From UBA6055 sp965214085 (GTDB lineage Bacteria > Chloroflexota > Anaerolineae > Aggregatilineales > Phototrophicaceae): a stretch of DNA of 64,000 nt. How positions within the stretch are numbered: the stretch's first letter is position 1; each line of letters begins with the position of its first letter. Shown here one piece after another: positions 1-8,097 of the stretch. The notes under the pieces are model-generated. The model worked only from the letters and a program-made list of their open reading frames with translations, was not told the origin of the DNA and did not search any database. A program made the translations under genes and the position numbers. The stretch is from NCBI GenBank assembly GCA_965214085.1, contig OZ243937.1, forward strand, positions 1,736,001-1,800,000, written 5' to 3'.

Positions 1-8
1 CAAAGAAG

Positions 9-728
9 TTGGAACAGCCATACGGAGGAATCGGCCGCGTGCTCGGTGTCTTCGCGCATCCGGATGACCCGGAATTCTTCGCCGGCGGCACCTTTGCCAA
101 GTGGGCGCAAGATGGCGCGGAAATCACATTTGTTATCGCCACCAGCGGCGACAAAGGCAGCGCCGACCCAGAAATGACTTCCGAGCGGCTGGCGATAATC
201 CGCGAAGATGAAGAGCGACAGGCTGCCGCCGCCCTGGGTGTAAAAGAAGTGGTCTTCTTACGCTACAAAGATGGCGAGCTATTCCCGACCATGGAGCTGC
301 GGCGCGATATCACCAGGCTGATTCGCCTGAAGAAACCCGATGTCGTGGTCACCCTGGACCCTACTTTATACTGGCGCGGAACCCGCAGCATCAATCATCC
401 CGACCATCGCGCGATCGGCGCGGCCACGCTGGAAGCCGTTTTCCCGACCGCGCGCGACCGCTTGAACTTCATCGAACATGAGCGGGACGAAGGTTTGGAA
501 CCGCACAAGGTAAACACCATTTATATCGCCGGAGCGGCCGAGCCGACCCTGACGGTCGATGTCACCGATGCCGTCGAACGGCAGATTGAATCGCTGCGCG
601 CGCACAAAAGCCAAATATCGGATATGGACAAGATGGCGGAGCGCATCCGCGAGCGCTCGCTAGATCCGAATTCACCCCCGGAATATCCGCGGCGTATTGA
701 AAAGTTTCGCGTCATAAAGATGGGATAG
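9..728 (+). CDS. PIG-L family deacetylase
   Basis: Zinc-dependent N-deacetylase of the LmbE/PIG-L fold, which removes acetyl groups from N-acetylglucosamine-type or related substrates; the substrate here is unknown. The AHPDD motif lies at residues 16-20 (zinc ligands His17 and Asp20) and the second metal motif NHPDH at about 129-133. The length of 239 aa is normal for the family. The start is a TTG; the frame is open to the left edge of the window, so a start a few codons further upstream outside the window cannot be excluded. Six bases separate it from the M20D amidohydrolase, so the two are probably co-transcribed and may act on the same N-acylated compound (inference). Confidence 0.85.
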   Translation: MEQPYGGIGRVLGVFAHPDDPEFFAGGTFAKWAQDGAEITFVIATSGDKGSADPEMTSERLAIIREDEERQAAAALGVKEVVFLRYKDGELFPTMELRRDITRLIRLKKPDVVVTLDPTLYWRGTRSINHPDHRAIGAATLEAVFPTARDRLNFIEHERDEGLEPHKVNTIYIAGAAEPTLTVDVTDAVERQIESLRAHKSQISDMDKMAERIRERSLDPNSPPEYPRRIEKFRVIKMG

Positions 729-734
729 GGCAAG

Positions 735-1916
735 ATGACAATTGACTTCCTGGCGGAGGCGGAAGCCTTGCGCGACGAATTGATCGAGCGGCGGCGGGAT
801 TTCCACCGGCATCCTGAATTGGCTTTCCAGGAACATCGCACCGCGGGCATCGTCGCCGATGAACTGAACCAGCTGGGTATGGAAGTGCAAACCGGCGTCG
901 GCCAGACCGGCGTAGTTGGCATTCTGGAAGGCGCCGCCGACGGGCCGACCGTGCTCTACCGCGCCGACATGGATGCCTTGCCCATTCAGGAAGCGAACAG
1001 CGCGGAATACGTATCGCGCGAGGCTGGGGTAATGCACGCCTGCGGCCACGACGGGCACACGGCTATCGCGCTCGGCATCGCCAAGGTCCTGTCGAAGCGC
1101 CGCGATAACCTCGGCGGACGCGTCAAATTTGTTTTCCAGCCGGCGGAAGAAGTTGGCGGCGGCGCGACCTCCATGATTGCTGACGGCGTCCTGGAAACGC
1201 CTGCTCCCGATTATACCTTGGGCATACATCTGTGGAACGACCTGGAAGTCGGCACGGTCAGCGTTGTATCGGGCCCAACCATGTCCGGCGCGGGAGTGTT
1301 CGAGATCACCGTCACCGGCAAAGGCGGGCACGGCGCCATGCCGCATCAAACGGCCGATCCCATCGTTTGCAGCGCGCAGTTGATTCTCGCCTTGCAGACC
1401 ATTGTCAGCCGCAATGTGGATCCGCTGGATTTGGTTGTGATTACGGTCGGCACGCTTGAAGCTGGCAGCGCCCGCAATATCATCCCGCAGACGGTAAAGA
1501 TGGCCGGCTCGTTCCGGCTGTTTCGCGAAGAAACGCGCGAGCTGGTCAAAACGCGCATCCAGGCTGTGGCCGATGGCGTGGCCAGCGCCATGGGCTGCCG
1601 CGCCGATGTCGACTTTGGCTTGGGCATTGGCGCAGTCATCAACGACGCCGAAGTCGCTGAGCGCGCGCGCCAGGTCTTCGCCAATTACGCGGACGCCCTT
1701 AGCGTAGTACAGCAACCCTGGATGGCATCCGAAGATGTCGGCTTGCTGATGCAGCGCAATCCCAGCGCCTATCTGTTGGTCGGCTCCGCCAATCACGAGC
1801 GCGGGCTGGATTATCCCCATCACCATCCGCAATTTGACATCGACGAAGAGGTGCTGCCCCTTAGCGTAGGCATGATGTCAGGTCTCATCGCCGATTACCT
1901 GGGAGTCAATTCCTAA
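735..1916 (+). CDS. M20D amidohydrolase (hippurate/IAA-amino acid hydrolase-like)
   Basis: Cytosolic metallo-amidohydrolase that cleaves N-acyl amino acids. It has HACGHDGHTA at residues 101-110, whose Cys103 is the metal ligand typical of subfamily M20D, and QPAEE at 135-139 with the catalytic Glu. A dimerisation domain follows at about 185-290, and a His-rich metal segment lies near residue 366. The length of 393 aa is usual. It sits between the PIG-L deacetylase and an unknown gene that begins directly after its stop codon, which points to one operon. The family is clear; the substrate is not. Confidence 0.9.
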   Translation: MTIDFLAEAEALRDELIERRRDFHRHPELAFQEHRTAGIVADELNQLGMEVQTGVGQTGVVGILEGAADGPTVLYRADMDALPIQEANSAEYVSREAGVMHACGHDGHTAIALGIAKVLSKRRDNLGGRVKFVFQPAEEVGGGATSMIADGVLETPAPDYTLGIHLWNDLEVGTVSVVSGPTMSGAGVFEITVTGKGGHGAMPHQTADPIVCSAQLILALQTIVSRNVDPLDLVVITVGTLEAGSARNIIPQTVKMAGSFRLFREETRELVKTRIQAVADGVASAMGCRADVDFGLGIGAVINDAEVAERARQVFANYADALSVVQQPWMASEDVGLLMQRNPSAYLLVGSANHERGLDYPHHHPQFDIDEEVLPLSVGMMSGLIADYLGVNS

Positions 1917-2603
1917 ATGTCTGGCTCGGCGCCGCTCAAGTGGCTGCCGTCAAACGGCTGGATCGTGCTCGCGGGTCGCGCCGACCCATTGAGCGAGATC
2001 CGCGCCCAGGCGCTGAGCCGTCACAACGCTGGCGGGGCGATCGCTTATATCTCGCTGGCCGACGATATGGGCGATGAGCTGATGGACGATATGGCGGAAT
2101 TGGGCGCCTCCAGCGGCTATTTTGTCGACCTGGAGGAGCAGGACAACAACGAAGTCTACGAGCGCCTGAGCGGAGCGGCCATGATCGTGCTTGATGCGGC
2201 CGGGCAGGGCGACCGGCTGTTGCGGCTGCTGCGGCGCACAGCCATCCACGCTCTAAAAGAAGCGCTCAACCGCGGCGCTCTACTATTCTTTGAAGGCGCG
2301 GCCGCTGCCATCGCCGGCGAATTTATCCTGGCCGCCGACTATCGCATTGAATCGGGACTGAATTTCTTGCACAATGCGCTGGTGGCGACCGAAGCCAGCA
2401 CCATTGCCGGGGACGATGCCTTGCGCGCGGCCCGCGACGAGTTGCCGGATGCGATTTTCCTTGGTCTGACGAGCGGCTCAGCGTTGGTGTTGGGTCCGCA
2501 AGGGCAGATCGAAACCTGGGGCGAACGGCAAGTGGCCATCAGCCTCGGCGACCCGAAGCGAGCGAATGCCGCTTTCAGCAGCCTGTCGGTCACTGAGAAT
2601 TAA
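1917..2603 (+). CDS. unrecognised 228-aa protein of the deacetylase operon
   Basis: The ATG follows the stop of the M20D gene with no gap, so translational coupling is likely. There is no signal peptide or membrane helix. The pattern of alternating hydrophobic strands and glycine/alanine turns, with a segment around residues 118-145 (GALLFFEGAAAAIAGEF), recalls class-I glutamine-amidotransferase-like or cyanophycinase-like folds, where a nucleophile elbow sits in such a place. No Ser or Cys nucleophile is visible there, so this resemblance is weak. It could be a non-catalytic partner or regulator of the two hydrolases. Function not assigned. Confidence 0.7.
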   Translation: MSGSAPLKWLPSNGWIVLAGRADPLSEIRAQALSRHNAGGAIAYISLADDMGDELMDDMAELGASSGYFVDLEEQDNNEVYERLSGAAMIVLDAAGQGDRLLRLLRRTAIHALKEALNRGALLFFEGAAAAIAGEFILAADYRIESGLNFLHNALVATEASTIAGDDALRAARDELPDAIFLGLTSGSALVLGPQGQIETWGERQVAISLGDPKRANAAFSSLSVTEN

Positions 2604-2659
2604 GTTGGCCGCAGGCTTTCGAAGATCTAGTCAACGAGATAATTCAACCGAGTGCAGCT

Positions 2660-3946
2660 ATGCCAATAACGATTTTGATCGGCGCCCAGTGGGGCGATGA
2701 GGGTAAGGGCCGCGTGGTGGATTGGCTGGCTGGCTCGGCCGATATCGTGGCGCGTTACGCCGGCGGCGACAATGCGGGCCACACGGTGGCGCTCAACGGC
2801 AAAGTATACAAATTGCACCTGGTGCCCTCTGGCATCCTGCACAGCCGCGTCGTGTCCATCATGGGCAACGGCATGGTCATCAACCCGGTGAATCTGGTGC
2901 GGGAAATGGAGTCCCTGCGGGATATTGGCGTGGACATCAGGCCGGAGCGTCTGGTGATTAGTTCACGGGCGCACATTATCACGCCGGCGCATATCGCCCT
3001 CGACTCCGCCAAAGAAGCGGCGCTGGGCGATGCCAAAATCGGCACCACCTTGCGCGGCATTGGCCCCGCCTACCTGGACAAGACCGGGCGCGCCGGCATC
3101 CGCACCGGTGACATGCTGCTCGATGTTGAGGAATTCACCGAGCGGCTGGTCAGTGCCATTGAATCCACTAACGAAGTCTTGCGGCAGCAAGGTCGGGACG
3201 CCCTTGATCCACGCGCGGCCGCGCAGAGCTATCTCGATGCCGCCGCCGTCTTGCGGCCTTACATCAAGGACACATCCGTTTATCTGCATCATGCGCTGCG
3301 GGCCGGGAAATATGTTGTCTGTGAAGGCGCGCAAGGCACGCTGCTCGATATCGACCATGGCAGCTACCCCTTCGTCACCAGCTCATCGCCGACGGCCGGC
3401 GGCGCGCTCACTGGCTTGGGCGTCGGACCGCTTTTCGTCGAGAGGGTGCTGGGCGTGGCCAAGGCTTTCAGCACACGCGTCGGCGAGGGGCCCATGCCTA
3501 CCGAGCTCGATGGCGAGATTGCCCAGCGTCTGCGCGGCAGCGGCGCCAACTTCTGGGACGAGTTCGGCACCACAACCGGGCGTCCGCGGCGCTGCGGCTG
3601 GCTGGATATCGTCATGCTGCGCTACGCCGTAAGTGTCAACGGCTTCAGTGAAATGATGCTGACCAAACTTGATGTCCTCTCCGGGCTGGACGAGCTGAAG
3701 CTGGCTGTCGCCTACGAAATTGACGGGCTGCAATATGAGTATCCGCCGGTCACCAATGAGTTGCTGCTGCGCGCCAAACCGATATACGAATCGCTGCCCG
3801 GCTGGCGGGAAAACATCGGCGATTGTCGCGAATTTGGCGAGCTGCCGCCTGCCGCCCAGCGCTACATTGAGCGTGTCGCGGCCCTCTGCGATGTGCCCAT
3901 CAACAGCGTCAGCGTCGGCCCAGAACGCGACCAGTTGGTCACGTAA
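2660..3946 (+). CDS. purA: adenylosuccinate synthetase
   Basis: Catalyses GTP-dependent ligation of IMP and aspartate to adenylosuccinate in AMP synthesis. The GDEGKGR loop is at residues 12-18, with catalytic Asp13, and His41 lies in GGDNAGHTV. The switch region STRVGEGPMPTEL is near residue 275 and the TTTGRPRRCGW aspartate/IMP site near residue 305. The length of 428 aa matches the family. The ATG start places Asp13 and His41 at their usual positions. It follows the 228-aa gene by 56 bases. Confidence 0.97.
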   Translation: MPITILIGAQWGDEGKGRVVDWLAGSADIVARYAGGDNAGHTVALNGKVYKLHLVPSGILHSRVVSIMGNGMVINPVNLVREMESLRDIGVDIRPERLVISSRAHIITPAHIALDSAKEAALGDAKIGTTLRGIGPAYLDKTGRAGIRTGDMLLDVEEFTERLVSAIESTNEVLRQQGRDALDPRAAAQSYLDAAAVLRPYIKDTSVYLHHALRAGKYVVCEGAQGTLLDIDHGSYPFVTSSSPTAGGALTGLGVGPLFVERVLGVAKAFSTRVGEGPMPTELDGEIAQRLRGSGANFWDEFGTTTGRPRRCGWLDIVMLRYAVSVNGFSEMMLTKLDVLSGLDELKLAVAYEIDGLQYEYPPVTNELLLRAKPIYESLPGWRENIGDCREFGELPPAAQRYIERVAALCDVPINSVSVGPERDQLVT

Positions 3947-3971
3947 TCGGCCGGCTAGGCCGGGCGACTGC

Positions 3972-4233
3972 CAGGGCAATCGTATCAAAATGAATCTGAG
4001 ATCTAGGAACCTTATACGATCTCAAATTTAACCACAGAGACGCAGAGAGCACAGAGAAAAGCAATAATGTAAGCGTACGTCATAAGTTAGGAGTGATTTT
4101 GAGAGATATTAAGTCTTTTCGGTGCTTCTTGCCGAATTCCAGTCTTTCGACTGCTTTGAATAGTCGAATTAAGACCTAAATCTCTGTGCCCTCTGTGCCC
4201 TCTGTGGTTAAATATTTTGATGCGATTGCACTG
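3972..4233. mobile_element. MITE-like inverted-repeat element, copy A
   Basis: A 262-base intergenic element. The left end (3972-3991, CAGGGCAATCGTATCAAAAT) is repeated inverted at 4214-4233 with two mismatches in 20. A second inverted pair of CAGAG/CTCTG-rich arms lies inside it at 4029-4057 and 4181-4210. Flanks 3963-3971 (GGCGACTGC) and 4234-4242 (GACGACAGC) match at 7 of 9, suggesting an old target duplication. No ORF inside. This element accounts for most of the gap between purA and the next gene. The short palindrome CCGGC TAG GCCGG just to the left, around 3950-3962, could form a weak purA terminator stem but lacks a T run. Confidence 0.7.
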
Positions 4234-4313
4234 GACGACAGCGGAGCGATCTTGCATCGCCTGGCAATGAACTGTAGAATTGTGGCGATAGTGGGGGCAG
4301 GAGGAGATTCCGG

Positions 4314-4586
4314 ATGAAAGCGCTTACGGCAATTGTAGTAATCTTGGTCGTGTTGCTGGCTGGCGGCGCGATTACGTCCAACTTGCTTTCGTCGGATTTG
4401 GCTATTCAACAGACTACTGACCCCAGCGGCGACTTCTTGACCGCCACACCCGATCAAGCGGTAGCCTTCATCCTGGTCACTGGCTTTATCATCTTCAACG
4501 TGCTGGGCGCCGGCTTGACCCTGATGATCGTCTTCTGGCTGCTGAATCGACAGGTGACCGCGGTTCGGCAGGCTGCGCGCCCCTAA
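4314..4586 (+). CDS. small two-TM membrane protein
   Basis: A 90-aa protein with hydrophobic helices at about residues 4-25 and 48-73, joined by a polar loop, and a short basic C-terminus (RQVTAVRQAARP). It begins 43 bases ahead of an anchored cytochrome c gene on the same strand. A plausible role is as a small subunit or anchor of an electron-transfer complex together with that cytochrome (inference from neighbourhood only). The upstream GGAGGAG stretch just before the ATG is a strong ribosome-binding site. Confidence 0.7.
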   Translation: MKALTAIVVILVVLLAGGAITSNLLSSDLAIQQTTDPSGDFLTATPDQAVAFILVTGFIIFNVLGAGLTLMIVFWLLNRQVTAVRQAARP

Positions 4587-4629
4587 GCCGCCTGAGCAAG
4601 CATTTACGCCGCGTCCAGGCGACTCTTCC

Positions 4630-5103
4630 ATGACTGATAAGCCGTCCCGAGCCCTAAGTATTCGCGCCATCGCAGCAATCGCGCTGCTCGCGCTCATCGT
4701 CTTTGTCGCCATTATCGTCACGGTTCTCTCCAATACCGCGCCCGGCAGCAGCGAGATTAACGCGCAGTCCTACGCTGAAGAAGTCGCAGCCGCCCTCGCC
4801 AATGCAGACACTCAACTCGGCGGCGACCTTGTCTATGAATTGGAATGCGACCTTTGTCACCTGCAAGGGGATGGCAGCGTATCGCCGCTCTTTTTTGGCT
4901 TGGCTGATGTGGCTGCCGAGCGGCGACCGCCCTTGTCCGCCGAGCAATACCTCTACGAAGCTATCCTGTTTCCGGCGCTTCATTTGGTCGAGGGCTATTC
5001 CAACTCCATGCCCAACAATTATCAGGAGCGCCTGTCGCAGCAAGACGTCGGTCATATCATTGCCTACCTGCTGGGTTTCAAAGCAGGCGTGATCGACCCG
5101 TGA
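4630..5103 (+). CDS. membrane-anchored monohaem cytochrome c
   Basis: A 157-aa protein with an N-terminal uncleaved-looking membrane anchor at about residues 13-35. The single haem c site CDLCH is at residues 73-77. Met127 in NSMPNNY is the likely sixth iron ligand, in the spacing usual for class-I cytochromes c, and the C-terminal helix DVGHIIAYLLGF fits the same fold. It should carry electrons on the outer face of the cytoplasmic membrane. The preceding two-TM protein is the only likely partner here; no oxidase or bc-type subunit is adjacent. Confidence 0.85.
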   Translation: MTDKPSRALSIRAIAAIALLALIVFVAIIVTVLSNTAPGSSEINAQSYAEEVAAALANADTQLGGDLVYELECDLCHLQGDGSVSPLFFGLADVAAERRPPLSAEQYLYEAILFPALHLVEGYSNSMPNNYQERLSQQDVGHIIAYLLGFKAGVIDP

Positions 5104-5161
5104 CCAGTCTGACTCGCGGCGCGTACGTTGCAGTGAGACCTGCCGAGCAGCTTAAATCCCC

Positions 5162-6871
5162 ATGAGCCTTGACACCTTCGCAATCTCGGCCCTGGCTGAC
5201 GAACTGAGCGACAAGATCATCGGCGGCCGCGTCCAGGATATCATCGATGTCGACGAGATGGCTATTGGCCTGGAGGTCTTCGCCGCGGGCCGGCGCCACT
5301 ATCTGGTCCTCAGCGCCGACGCCTCCTTTCCTAGCGCGCGCTTGTCCGAAGTTAAACTGCGCCGCGGCACTGCGCAGCCGACGCAGCTGGGTCTGCTCTT
5401 CCGCCGCTACATTGCGGGCGGCGTCGTCATCGCTGTAGGGCAGCCGCCCTGGGAACGTCTGCTGCATTTCGACATCGAAGGGCGCGAGGGCCGCCTGCGG
5501 ATTATCGCGGAACTCATGCCCAGGCGCGCCAATGTCCTGCTTTTGCGCGACGGCATAATCCTGGATTGCTTGAACCGAGTGGGGCCGGACGACAATCGCT
5601 ATCGGCTGAGCCTGCCCAATCATAAATACGCGCCGCCGCCGCCGCTGCGCGACCAATTGGACCCGGCTTCTTTGTCCGCGCTTGATATGGAGCGCCTGCT
5701 GCAGAGCGCCGACAAATCGACTCTACAAATCCGACGGCTGCTGCCCGGCGCCATTCTCGGCTTGAGCCCGCTATTGGCCAAAGAGATCGCCTTTCGCGCC
5801 GTCGGCGATGCGCGCGCCAAAGTGGCGGATGTGGATGGCGCCGCGCTCTACGAGTCGTTTCGCGAGCTGGTTATGCCGCTGCTGCAGCGGGAATGGCAGC
5901 CCGGCATCGGCAGCATTGACAGCGTCGCGGCTGAGGTCAGCGTCTTCCCGCTGCGCCATATACAGTGGGGGGCTTGCTCGTCCATTAGCGGGGCGATCTC
6001 GTGTTTTGTTGGCGCGCTTAGTGGACCGGACGCCTATCGCGCCGCCAAACAACCGGTGCATGCGGCGCTGGATGAAGCAAAAGCCAAACTGTCGGCGAAG
6101 GCAGCGTCGCTAGAGCGCAATCTCAAAGACGATAGCGACCTGGAATTGCTCCGGCAATCCGGCGAATTGATTCTCGCTTATCAGTATGCCATTCAAGCGC
6201 ATCAGACCGAGTTGCGCGCGCAGTACGACCTTGATGGGCCCGCGCTGGTCATAAGCCTCAATCCCGACCGCAGCCCGCTAGCAAACGCGCAAAATTATTT
6301 CAGGCGTTATGAAAAAGCCAAAAGCGCCGCCGACGCCTTGCCCGGCCTAATCGACGAAACGCGCCTCGAAATGAGCTTTCTGGAACAGTTGGAAAGCGAT
6401 TTGCAGAACGCCGCCAACTGGCCCGAAATCGACGATGTCATCCAAAGCTTGCAGGCTCGCGGGCATTGGCAGGGCAAGCAGGTCCGGCGCATGGGCGGCG
6501 GGCGCCAGGGCCCCTTGCGTGTCGTCAGCCGAGATGGCTATGTCATCTGGGTGGGGCGCAACAGCCGCCAGAACGAGGCGGTCACATTCAAACGGGCCAA
6601 TCCGCAAGATATCTGGCTGCACGCGCGGCAAGTTCCCGGCGCCCATGTCATCATTCGCAACGATGGACGGCGCATCAAAGACGAGCTGATCGCGGATGCC
6701 GCAGCCCTGGCCGCCTGGTACAGTAAACGCCGCGGGGACTCCAGCGTTCAAGTTGATTACACGCGCGTCAAATACGTCAAAGCGATAAGAGGCGCCGGCC
6801 CCGGTATGGTGACTTATCGCAACGAAAGCACGCTGAGCGTTCGTCCGCATGACGAGAGCATTCTTGCCTGA
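5162..6871 (+). CDS. rqcH: RqcH-type ribosome quality control factor (NFACT family)
   Basis: A 569-aa NFACT protein. The N-terminal domain (about 1-290) begins MSLDTFAISALADEL, a central helical coiled-coil arm covers about 295-430, and the NFACT-R RNA-binding domain (DUF814) lies at about 451-560, with VIWVGRNSRQNE and DIWLHARQVPGAHVII. Relatives bind split 60S/50S-nascent-chain complexes and recruit tRNA-Ala to add C-terminal alanine tails. The Asp-Arg pair required in characterised RqcH (D97/R98 in Bacillus) appears here as Glu98-Arg99. The ATG start gives the usual N-terminus. It was formerly annotated as fibronectin-binding protein in many genomes. Confidence 0.92.
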   Translation: MSLDTFAISALADELSDKIIGGRVQDIIDVDEMAIGLEVFAAGRRHYLVLSADASFPSARLSEVKLRRGTAQPTQLGLLFRRYIAGGVVIAVGQPPWERLLHFDIEGREGRLRIIAELMPRRANVLLLRDGIILDCLNRVGPDDNRYRLSLPNHKYAPPPPLRDQLDPASLSALDMERLLQSADKSTLQIRRLLPGAILGLSPLLAKEIAFRAVGDARAKVADVDGAALYESFRELVMPLLQREWQPGIGSIDSVAAEVSVFPLRHIQWGACSSISGAISCFVGALSGPDAYRAAKQPVHAALDEAKAKLSAKAASLERNLKDDSDLELLRQSGELILAYQYAIQAHQTELRAQYDLDGPALVISLNPDRSPLANAQNYFRRYEKAKSAADALPGLIDETRLEMSFLEQLESDLQNAANWPEIDDVIQSLQARGHWQGKQVRRMGGGRQGPLRVVSRDGYVIWVGRNSRQNEAVTFKRANPQDIWLHARQVPGAHVIIRNDGRRIKDELIADAAALAAWYSKRRGDSSVQVDYTRVKYVKAIRGAGPGMVTYRNESTLSVRPHDESILA

Positions 6872-6888
6872 ATTGACTTCGCGTTTGA

Positions 6889-8097
6889 CTAAGCTGATTC
6901 CGGGGCGTCTTTGTAACTTAGTATGCGCCGCGCCGCCTCAAAGACCTGCCGCACCGTGATGTCCCGTACGCAGGGGTGATTTGCCATATTGTCCTCCCGC
7001 CAGTCCAGTATGCGGCAGGGCCGACAGCCGATATCCGATGTTATAACTTCGTGCAGGCGCGGGTCCCCCCAAGGCGCGAATTCCAGCGGATCGGCGGGCC
7101 CAAACAGCGCCACGGTCGGCGTGCCTACAGCTGCAGCCAGGTGCAGCGCGCCGCTGTCCGGACCCAAGACCGCGCGCGACCGCGCATAAAGCGCCGCCAG
7201 CTCGCCCAAGTTGGTATCGCCTGCTATGGAGACAGCGTCCGCAGTCATGTCGGCGGCAATCTTTTCCGCCAGCGCCGCTTCCGATCTTGTGCCGGTGAAT
7301 AAGATCTTGGCGCCGTATTCAGCTGCAAGTTGGTCTGCCACCTGCACCCAGTTCTCCGCGCGCCAGAATTTGCTGGCCGCGCCCGAACCCGGATGAATGC
7401 AGACTATCGGCGCATTCCCTTCAAACTTCAAGCTTTCAATTAGCCAGCCGATAAGGTGGCAATCCACTTCCCGCCAGGGGTATGCCAGTTTGATGTCGGC
7501 CGCGTCCACTGTTCCCGTCCAAGCTGATACCAGCCGCAGATTTTGTTCGACGGCGTGCCCGTACTCGAATTTGACGGCCACCGTCAGAAAGGGCGCGACA
7601 TTGGCCAAATCATAGCCGACGCGCTGGGGTATGCCGGCCAAATGAGTGACCATGGCGCCCCACCAATGATCCGGGCGCATGATGATTGCGCTGGCGTAGC
7701 CGACTTTGCGCAGACGTCGCGCTGTCTGGATGGCCAGCCGCCAAGGCGCAAGCGCGGAGGTCGAGGCGCGCTGAAAACCGGGAAAGGGCAGGGTCACCAC
7801 GAGGTCAATCTCGTCGTAGTTGACCAGCGCTTCGCCCGCCCATTCGCCGCAAAGCACATGGATGCTCAAGTCGGGACGGCTGCGTTTTAGCGCTTGAATC
7901 GCCGGCGTGGACAGCAATACATCGCCCAGGTGATCGGGCCGCACGATAAGCAGCCTTTCGCCGCTTGCTGGCGCCGCTGAGATCGGAATCCGCGCCAGGC
8001 CCGAAAGAGCGTGATTTCGCAGCCGCTGCTTGAAGCCGGCGCTGCGCAGATCCGCCGCTAGCCTTTGGTTGCGCTTGACAAGCTCGGCTCTATTCAC
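6889..8097 (-). CDS. glycosyltransferase family 9 (heptosyltransferase-like)
   Basis: A 402-aa protein of the ADP-heptose:LPS heptosyltransferase fold. RPDHLGDVLLSTPAIQ near residue 53 is the family signature, and PDSGALHLAAAVGTPTVALFGP near residue 320 is the donor-nucleotide site. It is the last gene of a three-gene leftward glycosyltransferase operon and its start overlaps the end of the upstream GT4 gene by 8 bases. No lipid A or core-oligosaccharide genes are nearby, so it more probably builds a cell-surface or glycolipid polymer than LPS core (inference). It converges on rqcH with 17 bases between stops. Confidence 0.9.
   Translation of the reverse strand: MNRAELVKRNQRLAADLRSAGFKQRLRNHALSGLARIPISAAPASGERLLIVRPDHLGDVLLSTPAIQALKRSRPDLSIHVLCGEWAGEALVNYDEIDLVVTLPFPGFQRASTSALAPWRLAIQTARRLRKVGYASAIIMRPDHWWGAMVTHLAGIPQRVGYDLANVAPFLTVAVKFEYGHAVEQNLRLVSAWTGTVDAADIKLAYPWREVDCHLIGWLIESLKFEGNAPIVCIHPGSGAASKFWRAENWVQVADQLAAEYGAKILFTGTRSEAALAEKIAADMTADAVSIAGDTNLGELAALYARSRAVLGPDSGALHLAAAVGTPTVALFGPADPLEFAPWGDPRLHEVITSDIGCRPCRILDWREDNMANHPCVRDITVRQVFEAARRILSYKDAPESA

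Noticed and set aside
672..1832. Long antisense ORF of 386 aa
   Set aside because: It lies wholly opposite the M20D gene; its composition is that of a GC-rich shadow frame and it has no recognisable motif or ribosome-binding site.
4029..4210. CAGAG/CTCTG repeats as a CRISPR array
   Set aside because: The repeats are inverted, imperfect and too few, with no regular spacers and no cas genes in the window.
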